A DNA stretch of 64,000 nt from Iris pallida (GCA_029216955.1 JANAVB010031417.1:22661079-22725078), one strand, 5' to 3'; shown: positions 22,670 through 33,591, counted from the first letter of the stretch. The notes: generated from the letters alone by a model not told the origin. Translations and numbers: made by a program.

Positions 22670-23062
22670 GAATAATGTTATTTGTACCTCCAAATCGTCC
22701 CTCTTTACGTGGCAGCTGACATGATATATTGATGTGGCAACTGACGTGACAAATTTTAAAATTAAAATTAACATTAAAATTAATGTTAACATTAACATTA
22801 AAATTAATATTATCGTTAACATTAACAATAATATTAATATTAATATTAACATTAACAATAATATTAATATTAACATTAATTAATATTAGTATTAATATTA
22901 AATTAATAAGGACAAAATTGGGTAATTAACTTTTTGGGTTAAAATTTGTCATGTCATCGATTGTGTCAGATGACACATAATATTATTTAACATGCCACGT
23001 CAGCTGCCACATAAGAAGGGATGTATTGGAGGGACATTTTGGAGATACGAATAGCATTACTC
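22670..23062. mobile_element. MITE with 9-bp TSD (Mutator-type), GAGTAATG termini
   Basis: The left terminus GAATAATGTTATTTGTACC matches the inverted right terminus GAGTAATGCTATTCGTATC, and pairing continues through CTCCAAA and CCCTC. It is flanked by ATATTGAAA at 22661-22669 and 23063-23071. The core (22755-22900) is a string of ATTAAC/GTTAAT words. 393 bp, non-coding. Its outer 11 bp resemble the MITE at 36621-36772. Confidence 0.85.
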
Positions 23063-23071
23063 ATATTGAAA

Positions 23072-23420
23072 TGGCTGAACTGGCATGGTCTATAATCCCA
23101 TTATTATAGAACTGTGATCGGAAAAGCATGGCACAATAAGAAGTTAATGTTCTGCAAGCAAAGAGGAGGATACTGGAATGAGTAAAGACCTAGCAATTCA
23201 TGGTGTCACCTGCTTCCAACTAAAGAAAGGGCAGAGACCTAGCAGACATCACTGCAGTCATAACCTCACGAAGTTTGAAACAAAATGGTGCACTGCAACG
23301 TGGTGTTAGCCCACACATATACACTTACAAGATGGATGGGATAACAAATCAACATCTTGCAATCTGGAATGGGAAACATCACTGATGCATACATATATCT
23401 GCTAGCAGATTAATCTCTTA
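23072..23420. other. Intergenic, nothing recognised
   Basis: About 350 bp. The phrase AGTCATAACCTCA (23256) repeats one at 22218, suggesting an old local duplication. No ORF is supported. Confidence 0.45.
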
Positions 23421-24961
23421 GGGGGCGTTTGGTACGCGGTATTTTTTTTTATTCCCGGGAAAATTTAAGATGGGAATCTATTACCACGTTTGTTTGGCTT
23501 ATAAAAAATTTATTCCCGGAAATTATAAATACCCGGGTAAATAGTTTACCCACAAAACATGGGAATTCTATCCCTTGAGAATAGGTGGGTATTTTTTTTT
23601 TTGTCCGGGCAAAAAAAAAATTGTCTAGATTTTTTTCTTCTTTTTTGATCAATTTTGATTAGTTTTGAACATTTTTTCTTTTTTTGTCGTTTTTATCGCT
23701 TTTTTGTCAATTTTTTGTCATTTTTACCAAATTTTTGTCATTTTAAGCGATTTTTGTCGTTTTTACCCATTTTTTGTCTTTTTTTGTCACTTTTTGATTA
23801 TTTTTTGTGTTTTTATAATTTTTTGTCAATTTTGTCGTTTTTACCAAATTTTTGTCGTTTTAAGTGATTTTTTTTGTCGTTTTTTACCCCTTTTTTTTTG
23901 TCTTTTTGTCACTTTTTGATTATTTTTTGTCGTTTTTATCGCTTTTTTATCATTTTTGTCGGTTTTACCAATTTTTTGTCGTTTTTAAGCGATTTTTTGT
24001 CGTTTTTACCCATTTTTTGTCTTTTTTTCACTTTTTGATTATTTTTTGTCGTTTTTATCGCTTTTTTGTCATTTTTTGTAGTTTTTACCAATTTTTGTCG
24101 TTTTTACCCATTTTTTGTCTTTTTTAGTCACTTTTGATTATTTTTTATCGTTTTTACCCAATTTTTGTCCCTTTTGTCGCTTTTTTGTCAATTTTTGTCG
24201 TTTTAAGCGATTTTTTTCGTTTTTGTAGCTTTTTTTTGTTGTTTTTACCAATTTTTGTCGTTTTGTAGCCTTTTTTTTGTTTTTACCGATTTTTTTGTCA
24301 TTTTTATCGTTTTTTGGTTATTTTTGTCGTTTTGTCCCTTTTTGTCGTTTTTTATCGATTATTTTTCGTTTTTTTTTTTTTTTTTTTTTTCGTTTTTGGT
24401 TATTTTTTGTCGTTTTAACCGATTTTTTTGTTGTTTTTAACTGATTTTTTGTCGTTTTTAACCGATTTTTTTGTCATTTTTTGTCGTTTTACCGATTTTT
24501 TTGTTGTTTTTTGTCGTTTTTGCCGCATTTTGGTTTTTTTTGTCGTTTTTACCGGTTTTATGTCGTTTTTGTCATGTTTTGGTTATTTTTGTCGTTTTTA
24601 CCCTTTTTTTGTTATTTTTGTCGTTTATACATTTTTTGTCACTTTTTGGTCATTTTTGTCGTTTTAACCGATTTTTTGTCGTTTTTCATCGTTTTTGTTG
24701 TTTTTTGTTATTTTGTCGTTTTTACCGATTTTTATCATTTTTACTTTTTTTCGTTTTTACCGATTTTTTGTCGTTTTTACCGGTTTTTTTTTATATTTGT
24801 TCATTTTTTCGTTATTATTATTTTTTATTTTTTTCCCGGGAATATTTATATTGTCACCAAACATGGGAATGTAATTTTCCCGGAAATTTAATTCCTTGGA
24901 ATTTGATTCCCGGGAATATAGAATTCCCGGCTATATAGTATTCCGCATACCAAACGCCCCC
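23421..24961. mobile_element. TIR element with a T-rich repeat core
   Basis: Inverted termini GGGGGCGTTTGGTACGCGG (23421) and GGGGGCGTTTGGTATGCGG (inverted, ending 24961). Both subterminal regions contain several TTCCCGGGAA or TTCCCGGAA palindromes. The GGGCGTTTGGT type of end is common among plant hAT-like or PIF-like non-autonomous elements. No clean target duplication is visible, so the superfamily is open. Between the arms there is no gene, only the repeat core. Confidence 0.75.
23640..24830 (+). repeat. T-rich degenerate minisatellite
   Basis: About 1.2 kb built from variants of TTTTTGTCGTTTTTACCGAT with irregular unit length of about 15-22 bp. The plus strand is nearly all T, with interspersed GTCG, ACC and GCG. 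Phe-rich ORFs here are artefacts of the repeat. Confidence 0.85.
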
Positions 24962-25803
24962 TTGTTAATTATTTCATTTATGAAAACCCATACTTGTTAA
25001 TTATTTTGAGACACTGGTTTTGGTCGGTTCAAAAACCTCCCAAAACCAGTGTAATGTATCTTTGGGTGGCTTTATAAACACCCCAAATCGGTAGGTTTTG
25101 AGCGGCTCTATTTTTTTATTTCATTTATATCCTCACAAAAATATATATAATTATAACTACTGATACCCTTCCCTATTTAATCTATTCGTGTAAAAAAACT
25201 TTCAGAACCGCTAGTTAGTGAATTACCAAGCATGGATTGGACTGGTTTAAAAGCCGCTAATTAAAAACCATTCAAAATCGGACCCCTCATAACCGCTCAT
25301 AACCGGTGCTCTAAAAACACCTCATAACCGCTACCCCTACAATTGCCAGACAGACCCTAAGTCACTGAAAGAAAACATGGAAATCAAATCTCAGTTGGCG
25401 AACAAGACTACACCCTCCTCTGCTTAGGCAACCCCTCGGCTCAGCATTGACCCCACAAGAGGTCGAAGTTACGGGTCCTCTAGGATAGGTCCACAATAAG
25501 GGTCATAGGACAACCAAAATTAGTTTCATTTAAGGCAACCCAAACCCCTATTGATGATATATTATTAAGGGGAGAGAAAAGAAAAAGTAAGCTAGAACAA
25601 TACAACTCATACAATTCGAAACAAAACTCCATGTTAGTTCTGTTAAACTTTATATAAGCACAAGGAGATCTCCATCACATATGCCTGTGACAAGGACCTG
25701 ACGGAACTAATTTTGGTTGGCCCTTGAACCTTATTTGTGGGCTGGTCCTGAGGAGGGCCGGTCGCGCGGGGTTGGGCTCTCCTAGCGGGAGCTAATTTTG
25801 GTT
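24962..25803. other. Intergenic with a short perfect hairpin
   Basis: ACACTGGTTTTGG at 25011-25023 is answered by its exact inverse at 25040-25052. The AACCG-rich sequence to about 25335 (repeated CATAACCG) may belong to the same decayed MITE. From 25380 to 25803 I recognise nothing. Confidence 0.4.
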
Positions 25804-25877
25804 GCCACTTCATTCATCCATTGCTGTAAATATAGATTTTGCCACTTCATTCATCCATTGCTGTAAATATAGATTTA
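25804..25877. repeat. Tandem duplication, 37-bp unit
   Basis: Two copies, 25804-25840 and 25841-25877, beginning GCCACTTCATTCATCC. They are identical except for the last base. Confidence 0.9.
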
Positions 25878-26808
25878 AGTTGAGTTTGGATTAGACGGAC
25901 CCTAACAAGAACAAATGGCCGGATGGTTGCCCTTATATGAATAGGCCGGGTTGTCCAATTCCGAAGTTTTGTATGGCTTACCCCTGGGCAAATTTGAAGC
26001 CCATAAAAAGCTAAAGCATTGTACCAAATTACCAATCCTGACTGTGGCAAGGTTAACAAAATGGATGGTAGATAAAGAACGAGGTTCTCTATTTTTCGGT
26101 CAAATTTGAAGCGGTTTTGGTAGTTCATAGACACCAGTACTAGCTAGAAACTCACATAATTGCTGGAACATCAACATAATAACAGTTGATAAAACCTTGT
26201 AACATTGGATACTCTATGATCAACCGGATAATAGTACTCATGATATTTAAAAAAACAATTTGATGGAACAGCATGGTCTTAAATTGGAAAGTCCACTTTG
26301 GGTTATTGAGGTTGAACTGAACTAAGTGTGATCTATAACTATGTACCTCGACAAAGATAACTTTGTTAATAGATGGAATTAAAACTGATACAAGTATCTT
26401 GACCAAGGTAACTTGTATGATTTGGTACACGACTACACATTCACACACATGGGATGGGTCATGATCCTCAGGAAATCTTTGATTAGTTTCACACTGACAT
26501 GGGTGCCACACTTTCACATGGACACGGGGAGTCTGACACATGGTAATGTGTGTCACTGTTAACGGGGTTTCAAATGCCCGTCGGTACCAACCTGTATCTC
26601 AAGCGTCGGAGTTGTATTGAGCCTTGTGGAGCCATACCAATGCCTTGTCTCAAATTATGTGTTGCAAATGTTAGTTGCGATGTATACCAGTACATATCCA
26701 GGGGTATCCGAGCAATATGACTGACTACCTGACTCTTACCCAGTAAGGTACTGGAAAGAATTATCAGAAATAGAAGAACCACAAAAAAGGTATGAAAGAT
26801 AGACTTCG
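25878..26808. other. Intergenic, nothing recognised
   Basis: Several open frames of 80-134 codons exist on the minus strand. None has domain-like composition, motifs or splice context, so I do not call genes. Confidence 0.4.
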
Positions 26809-26909
26809 GCCTCGCTTGGTACACTGTAAAGTAATCGTAATCGCAATGTAATCAAATGAAAAAAATTTACATTGCGATTACGATTACATTACAGTGTACC
26901 AAACGAGTC
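26809..26909. mobile_element. Small foldback MITE
   Basis: Arms of about 43 bp (GCCTCGCTTGGTACACTG and, inverted, GACTCGTTTGGTACACTG, continuing through GTAATCGTAATCGCAATGTA) with a loop of about 16 bp. The near-perfect hairpin could fold as RNA. No certain TSD. Confidence 0.75.
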
Positions 26910-27379
26910 TTCATCTTCGCAAGTTATATTTGATATCATATTTTGGTTTACAAAATATGCTTATATGACGGAATATGAATCAGGAACTATCTCAATTTCG
27001 TATATTCGTCACCAAGATAACGTCTTGTTAATATATCTGGTGGAAAGTACTCTGATACAAGAATACAACTCTAAACCCAAACTCATTCTTTGATACCAGA
27101 ACAACTACCTAAACAGAAGCATATATACCCTTCATGCCTATAACTGTTGCATAGGTATCCATCTACATTTCGGTAAAAAAATGGAGCATATATATAGCTC
27201 AATTTTTTTCCCCTATACTTCGACAATACTAGCAACACCGAGGAGACTTAACTCGGATCGGAGGGAGCTTCTACAGAACTTGGTATATCAATGATGATCT
27301 CGCGAAAGGGACCAACAACATTTGCTCAAGCCCTCCAAGAAGTACCCCATGGTTCTTGGTCTACTTGAGGTCATAGCCT
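26910..27379. other. Intergenic, nothing recognised
   Basis: About 470 bp without supported features. Confidence 0.45.
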
Positions 27380-27387
27380 ACAGAGAG

Positions 27388-27644
27388 CAAGGTTGTGAAA
27401 AGCGTTAGGCGCTGATCGGACGGGCACCCGCCGCCTAGCACCTAGCCTGTCTAGGCGGCCGTCTAGACCTAGGCGGTTCAAATTAAATAGATAAACTCCA
27501 AAAAAAACCTATTGAAAATTGCAGAAAAAAATTCATAAAATCCCAAAACATGCATAAACGGGTGTCGGAGGGTCTAGGCGGACATGGGACGGACACCAGA
27601 CGCCTAGTGCTTAGGTGCCACCTAGACCGCCTTTTAGAACAGTG
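27388..27644. mobile_element. hAT-like MITE (GCGCCTAGGCGG type)
   Basis: Inverted ends CAAGGTTGTGAAAAGCG and CACTGTTCTAAAAGGCG enclose GC-rich arms dense in CCTAGGCGG/AGGCGC words and an A-rich centre. It is flanked by ACAGAGAG (27380-27387) and ACAGAGGG (27645-27652), an 8-bp duplication with one mismatch, as for hAT elements. 257 bp, non-coding. Confidence 0.8.
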
Positions 27645-27652
27645 ACAGAGGG

Positions 27653-28417
27653 ACATTCAGGAGGGCTATTATTATTCTACCATGACCAAGAATGTCACAT
27701 AGTCCCCCGAGTTCAATGTCAGAGTGAGTGAGTCAGGTTATGTATGAAGAAGGGAGGGTGGTCCAAAAAACCTGTTCTACTTGATGTACATGAGCAGCTG
27801 CTGGGAAGAACAATGGCCACCTAAATTTGATTTCTGCAAGAACATTGTACTGTTGTTAACTTGTTTTCTTCTTTTTGTGCTCAAGGTTACGTTGGTGACC
27901 CAGAAAGAGAGCACAAAATGAAGGGGACCATTTCGTTTCATCTATGAATCAAGTTTAGGTGGGCTATGGTCCATAGTGGGCCGAAAAGAAGAATTTTTCA
28001 TGTGTATAAAAATTCTTTAGAACTTATTCACTTTCTTTCATGTGTATAAAAATCCTTTTCATAACGTGAAAAATTATAATTTTAATATATAAAAAAATAA
28101 GGTGCTTGAAAAGGACATGAATATACCTAACACATTAAAAAGAAGTTTATGCTAACATCTAAAAGTAATTTATTCTTTTATACCAAATTTGCTTGTCTAT
28201 GATTTTACATGTTCGTCATCCTACTAACCTTGGACATTTTACTTCAATGAATAATTACATGGCACCATAACTGCGGACTCGTTCGATTACATCAACGAGC
28301 TGCTAAGAACTTTGTCGATAAAAAATAACATACACGTGGACGAAGACGTAGTCAAAGATCAGAAAGATCGGACTGTAGACGTAGACGTAGTCAAAGACAC
28401 AGATCCTAAACGAGTGC
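27653..28417. other. Intergenic, nothing recognised
   Basis: About 765 bp. It includes the phrase TTTCATGTGTATAAAAAT, duplicated near 27998 and 28036, and GAC-GTAG repeats near 28340-28395. No gene is supported. Confidence 0.4.
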
Positions 28418-28426
28418 TTTTAGTTA

Positions 28427-28601
28427 CGAAAATGCTACGTTGTCCGCGGGCTTGGACCACAGTCTTGGCCCGCGGGCCACGTGTCGTCTCCCTATTGGCC
28501 TCCTCCGCTAACTTCCGGGCCCACCAGCCCTCCGACCGATCAAGAGACGACACGTGGCCTGCGGGCCAGGACTGCGGTCCACGAGCAACATAGCATTTCC
28601 G
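28427..28601. mobile_element. GC-rich foldback MITE with 9-bp TSD (Mutator-type)
   Basis: 175 bp. The arms of about 62 bp start CGAAAATGCTACGTTG and, inverted, CGGAAATGCTATGTTG, and continue through GGCCCGCGGGCCACGTG to GTCGTCTC. It is flanked by TTTTAGTTA at 28418-28426 and 28602-28610. Two CACGTG G-box cores sit in the arms. Confidence 0.88.
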
Positions 28602-28616
28602 TTTTAGTTAACATTA

Positions 28617-30129
28617 GGCTAATTATAAGGGCACAACACATTTTGATCAGGGCTAGCCATGATTTGAGGAACTTTTACTCGGGCTATCAAAATATTCCAC
28701 TCAGGGGCTGTCCAAAGCCCACAGCCCCCCAAACCCCAAAAATCACTCTCGTTTCTAAATTTCACTCTCTCTCTTTACAAACCCTAGCTTTCTTCTTCTT
28801 CTTCTATCTATCTTCTTCTTCTTCTTCAACATTTTCATTCTCACATCTCCATCAAAATCCTAGTTTTTTTCTCATCATCATCATCTTCTTCTTCTCCACA
28901 ATTTCCATCATCACCATCTCCATCAAAATCCTAGTTTCCTTCTCTTTCCAAATTTCGATGGCACCCAAAAAATTAAATAAACCCTAAAATGCATAGAAAT
29001 AAAGGTTAAATACTTCTTTCCTCACAAAGAATGCATGAAAATAAATCTTAAAATGCATATTTTACTCTATTATCAAGATTGAAATAAACCCTAACATATT
29101 TTTTCATTCGAGAATTTCGACTTTAGGATTGCCAGAAATTGTGGTAGTCCTGAAAGGAACTTGCTGTACAGCAAGTGTCTTTCAGGACTGCCTCAATTTC
29201 TGGCAGTCCTTAATATGTCTAGGACTGCCAGAAATTGTGGCAGTCCTGCTGTAGAGCATGTCCCTTTCAGGACTGTCACAATTCCTGGCAGTCCTCATTA
29301 CTTTTAGGACTGTCAGAAATTGTGGCAGTCCTGTTGTACATCGAGTCTATTTCAAGACTGCCACAATTTCTGGTAGTCCTGTTGTACATCGAGTCTATTT
29401 CAAGACTGCCACAATTTCTAGCAGTCCTCATTACTTCTAGGACTGCCAGCAATTGTGGCAGTCCTGTTGTACATCGAGTCTATTTCAAGACTGCCACAAT
29501 TTCTGGCAGTCCTCAATACTTCTAGAACTGTCAGAAATTGTGGCAGTCCTGATATGAACCCAATTATTCTACAACTAGAATTTCTTTCATAGTTTTCTTC
29601 TACAACTAGGATTGTCAGAAATTATGGCAGTCCTGATAGAACCCAATTATTCTACACACTAGAATTTCTTCCATAGTTTTCTCTACAACTAGAATTTCAT
29701 CATATTCTTCTATTAATAAAGAACATTGGTTAATAGACTAATAGATTAATAGATTTGATAGATTTGATAAACCCAATTTCTTCTACAACTAGGGTTTCAT
29801 CCATAATGCCCAAATAAGAAGAAGAAAAATAAAGTAAGGTTTGGAGAAAGAGATCTGAAAAATTAGAAGAGAGCAAAAAATCAAAATAAACTAGGTTTGC
29901 AAAAATTGATGTTCTTGTTGTTCTTGTTCTTTTTGTTCTCTTCTTCTTTCTTCTTCTTCTCTTCTGTGAGGAATGTAGAGTGAGGAAGAAAACAAAAATT
30001 ATAAGATTATTTCTTTTATACCTACCACTTGGATAGTCCTGAATAATTTTTCAGTGACAAATTTGTAAATAATGAAAAACTAACACTTGGATAGCCCCTA
30101 TCAAAATGTGATGTCCCTTATAATTAGCC
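28617..30129. mobile_element. 1.5-kb TIR element with 9-bp TSD carrying a palindrome array
   Basis: Perfect 13-bp ends GGCTAATTATAAG, with similarity extending about 45 bp (CACATTTTGAT, GGGCTA). It is flanked by TTAACATTA at 28608-28616 and 30130-30138, so the superfamily is probably Mutator-like. The left arm holds a pyrimidine-rich leader (CTT repeats, ACAAACCCTAGC) resembling a plant 5' UTR before ATGGCACCC at 28958. That frame stops after nine codons. The right arm is GAAGAA/TTCTTC-rich. No transposase is encoded. Confidence 0.88.
29125..29634. repeat. Array of alternating 27-bp palindromes (AGGACTGCCA / TGGCAGTCCT)
   Basis: About eleven copies of AGGACTGCCA-N7-TGGCAGTCCT or its inverse, separated by 10-35 bp spacers such as TTGTACATCGAGTCTATTTC. 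Neighbouring copies are inverted, so three larger palindromes result: 29125-29210 (86 bp), 29221-29295 and 29306-29380. Each motif is a hairpin alone and also pairs with its neighbour. The transcript would be highly structured. Confidence 0.88.
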
Positions 30130-30138
30130 TTAACATTA

Positions 30139-30488
30139 TGAGCCTAACCCAAGTCATCCCAGTTTGAATTTTAAATTTCACCTTCGGTTGGCCCTGCGCA
30201 TTAGAGGAGAACATTGATTCGGTCGGTTTGAAAAATTCGGCTTCGATTTGGAAAAAAAAAAAATCGGTTTTGTTTTTGTTTTCGATTTTGATCCAAAATC
30301 GAAAATCAATACAGAAATCCTAGAAGAACTCATGATTTCTTAATTTTAAATTTCGGCCATAAAAGGTCCTTGGATTACATGTATCCGAACCTTTGATTTT
30401 TTTCAAGGGTGCTAAAGTAAACAATAAGTTACTTTCAAGGTTACTGAAATTCATGTGTCATATCCAATTGTAAGTTGTATTTTATGGT
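30139..30488. other. Intergenic with a possible TCGGTTTT-type MITE start
   Basis: GATTCGGTCGGTTTGAAAAA and TTTTCGATTTTGATCC near 30215-30300 resemble the end of a common plant MITE. A counterpart may lie near 31860-31900 (GGATCGTTCACCCCTAC), with later insertions between. Low certainty. Confidence 0.25.
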
Positions 30489-30785
30489 CTCGTGTGGTTC
30501 GCGGAAAGGAATAGAAAGAAATTAATTCCTTGACATTTTCTTTCCTTTAAAAAATTATAATTTATTGATTTTTCTTTCCGATGTTTGAAAATGCTAAGGA
30601 ATTTGGAAAGGAAAACAATACTTCAAGGTGGGAAAGTAATTTTTTGCTTGGATGAAATCATTTATCTCCCTAATTTTCTTCCATTGGGAATAACTTTTCT
30701 TTCCACCTCAATAATTTTGGCATTCAAATATAGAAAAGTAATCTCCTTCCTTTCCCTATCCCATGATTTCCGCGAACCAAACGAG
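30489..30785. mobile_element. MITE, hAT-like (CTCGTTTGGTTCGCGG ends)
   Basis: Inverted ends CTCGTGTGGTTCGCGGAAA and CTCGTTTGGTTCGCGGAAA, 297 bp. The interior contains several AAAGGAAA/TTTCCTTT inverted words. No gene and no clear TSD. Confidence 0.75.
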
Positions 30786-30991
30786 GCATAAGTTTTTATT
30801 TGAGTTCTTGTAGTCGAATTTTAATCGAATAAGACTTATACAATTATTAAATACTCTCAATTTATTTTATTTTATCTATATATATTTTGAAAACAATAAT
30901 TTTTTGTATGTGTTTAAAGTCCAACTTTAATAATTTAACAACTAATCCAATTTTTGGCACAACTTTGAGATGCAATATATATATATATATA

Positions 30992-31315
30992 GGAAGCGGA
31001 TCAAAGTTCCCTTAGAAAATTTTCTAAAAATCTTCCTCACTCTAATTCATAATTTAATGTTAATATTATGTTAATGTTAATATTAATGTTGATATTAACA
31101 TTAATTAAATACTAAAATTAACATTAAACTTAACATTAAATAAATATTAACTTAACATTACATTACATTAACATTAACAATAATATTAACATTAACATAA
31201 CATTAACATTAACATTAATAAAAATAAAAAAAGTAATTTAACATTAACATTAATATTACGAATTAGAATGAGGAGATTTTAGGAAGTTTTCTAAGGAGGG
31301 CTTTTGATCCGCTCC
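30992..31315. mobile_element. MITE copy 1, GCGGATCAAA ends, in TA microsatellite
   Basis: Arms GGAAGCGGATCAAAGTTCCC and, inverted, GGGAGCGGATCAAAAGCCC, extending through TCCTCA-CTCTAATTC. The core is ATTAAC/GTTAAT words. It is flanked by TA repeats on both sides, so a TA-rich target is likely but the exact TSD is undefined. Confidence 0.85.
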
Positions 31316-31353
31316 CATATATATATATATATATATACATATATATACATAAT

Positions 31354-31390
<37 letters not shown>
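31316..31390. repeat. (TA)n microsatellite between two MITE copies
   Basis: TA dinucleotides with a few C/A interruptions. Confidence 0.9.
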
Positions 31391-31684
31391 GGAAGCGGAT
31401 CAAAAGTCCCCCTTAGAAAGCCTCCCAAAAACTTCCTCACTCTAATCCGTAATTTAATGTTAATATTAATGTTAATATTAATGTTAATGTTAATATTAAT
31501 GTTAATATTAACATTAAATACTAAATTTAACATTAAACTTAACATTAAATTAATATTAACATTAACATTAACATTAATATAAAAAAATAAAAATAAAAAT
31601 TTAATATTAACATTAACATTAATATTAACATTAATATTACGAATTAGAGTGAGGGAGTTTTTTTTGGAGGACTTTCTAAGAGGG

Positions 31685-31687
<3 letters not shown>
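31391..31687. mobile_element. MITE copy 2, same family, right end shortened
   Basis: Same orientation and left arm as 30992-31315 (GGAAGCGGATCAAAAGTCCC). The right arm stops at AAGAGGGGCT and lacks the last TTTGATCCGC. A TA repeat of about 28 units follows (31688-31743). Confidence 0.85.

Positions 31688-31743
<56 letters not shown>
31688..31743. repeat. (TA)n microsatellite
   Basis: Pure TA run of about 28 units. Confidence 0.95.
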
Positions 31744-31749
<6 letters not shown>

Positions 31750-32919
31750 AACTTTAAATTCTATCCATTGAAAATAATAATAATCCATCCGAATAAATTG
31801 AATTAATTATTGGCTTCTTTGTAGCTAATTTTAATTAGATTTTAAAGTTTTTAAATTTTGATTTATTTGATTATGACCATTGAAATTGGATCGTTCACCC
31901 CTACTACTAGCTATGAGCTATCACTTCCTTCCATGGCATGTGATGCCCCAATTTGCTCGTCAACAGCTAATGGTCGGCATTTCTTGTGTCTAAAATTATA
32001 TGGGCAGCAGAGATAGTTCAATCCTCTCAATAAACAAACACTTCCGAACCCCCACTTACAAGAAAACCACGCCCACATCCTTTTCCTTCCACCACCAAAT
32101 CGTCAACAAACAGAACAGGGAAGGTGAACCACAAATGCCACGCCAAGTACTCCCGGTCTCCACCACCTTCACTATGTAACAGCAACAGTACGAGTGGGCC
32201 AAGCACAACACTACACTAGAATCTCGTCATCCCGACCCATCAATCACTCTCGTCTAGACTTTTTTGTTGTGTTGGTTCTGGATTATTAGTGGAAAAGAAC
32301 TCAGAACACCATTAAAATCTATACCAGAAAATGTTCGGAACAAAGAACTTTCTCGAATACAAACATACGTCGATAGCAATCTCCATCGACGATGTTGATA
32401 ATTAGAAGATATCGAACGCATGGCGACGGAGAGGCCAAGTGGACGGCCGAGAGTATCGTCTCCCACGGAGCGTGCGTGGGGATGACAGAACCATCGGTCG
32501 CGGTCGCTATATATTGGCCCACTCCGATCGACCGACTAAGAATTTGATAGGGAGCGATGCTATTGTCGCTTGGAAGTCAACTTACAGGAATTGGCAACTC
32601 CTTTACATGGAAACAATCACGTCGGATTACTCGATGCAAAACCACCTGTGGATAAGAACGTTTAATTAAAATAAATTCACTAGCCATAGTATGGCATTCA
32701 CCTGATATTTGCTATATAAGGGTCAGATATCATATACAATATTTAATTAGGAACTATTGTTACATATTTATATATATAGGTGGATTTTTGAGAATTCATC
32801 TATTATCCAAATTGGTATTTTGCATAATACCGAGTATGATATAAGAGTGATGATAGGGTTGGCTGTGTAGAACATGCCTATATGTAAGTTTTTGAAGTAT
32901 TAATACAATTACCGTCTTT

Positions 32920-32964
<45 letters not shown>

Positions 32965-33452
32965 CTAATTAAATTAGTATATATAGTTAGTTAGTTAGAT
33001 AGTTAGTATTCACACGAGTCTATAATACTAAGTAATATTAAGTAATTAACAAAACTAAGTTATTGTTAAACAATTAAGATAATTAATTAATATTCATTAG
33101 TAAATTAATATTGATAAATGATTGAAGGAAGTTGTAATTGTCGAGGAAACTTTTATAAGGTCTACGGATTTTTTAAAAAGATACCAAAAATTTTCTTAAT
33201 TTATAAGAGAAACTATAAATTTTATTTGAAATAAACTGAGGATAGTTTTGATAACCCACCATGAAAATTAGGAGACATTGTAAAAACATTATTGGCAGTT
33301 GCAATTCCCTAATTGGATCATATTAAGCAAATAGTATTTAATACATAAGAAACCTTAAGAAATCTAATTACTGTCGAGTAGCAATTACATGTTTAATTAT
33401 TGTTAGGATAATTACGTAAACATATAATATTAATACATAATATCATTTAATA
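31744..33452. other. Low-copy intergenic DNA, no gene called
   Basis: Base composition around 31920-32670 is more balanced than in the surrounding MITEs, but no frame longer than 76 codons, no domain and no coherent splice pattern is seen. A TA run lies at about 32925-32961. Confidence 0.4.
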
Positions 33453-33467
33453 GATTATTTATTTAGT

Positions 33468-33576
33468 TTTTTTTTTTTTTTTGAAATCACACGCACACAC
33501 ACACAATTGGGGGGCTCGAACCTTGCCGGCCCCTCCGGATGTCCGCTCTAATACCACTAGGCTAGAGAGCTCGGAC
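33468..33576 (-). mobile_element. tRNA-derived SINE with 15-bp TSD
   Basis: On the minus strand the head GTCCGAGCTCTCTAGCCTAG contains a Pol III A box (TAGCCTAGTGG), then a B box GGTTCGAGCC near 33513, a GT-rich body and a 3' oligo-A tail. The flanks GATTATTTATTTAGT at 33453-33467 and 33577-33591 are identical. A-box, B-box, tail and a long TSD together define a SINE. It has no coding capacity and depends on a LINE reverse transcriptase. It is not a functional tRNA gene, because the cloverleaf is not preserved. Confidence 0.9.
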
Positions 33577-33591
33577 GATTATTTATTTAGT

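Noticed and set aside
22622..22876. Leu/Ile-rich 84-codon minus-strand ORF resembling a membrane protein
   Set aside because: It reads through the ATTAAC-word core of a MITE.
23655..24938. Phe/Leu-rich ORFs resembling membrane proteins
   Set aside because: They are products of the T-rich repeat core of a TIR element; several overlapping frames are open for the same reason.
25847..26824. Three minus-strand ORFs of 84-134 codons in a row
   Set aside because: No domains, biased codon pattern or splice logic; composition is typical of intergenic DNA.
29125..29634. CRISPR array
   Set aside because: Repeats alternate in orientation, spacers are repeated rather than unique, and the locus is within a eukaryotic TIR element.
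31304..31788. Ile/Tyr/Asn-rich ORFs on both strands
   Set aside because: They span TA repeats and the MITE core.
33468..33576. Functional tRNA gene
   Set aside because: Only A and B boxes are kept; there is an oligo-A tail and a 15-bp TSD, so it is a SINE.
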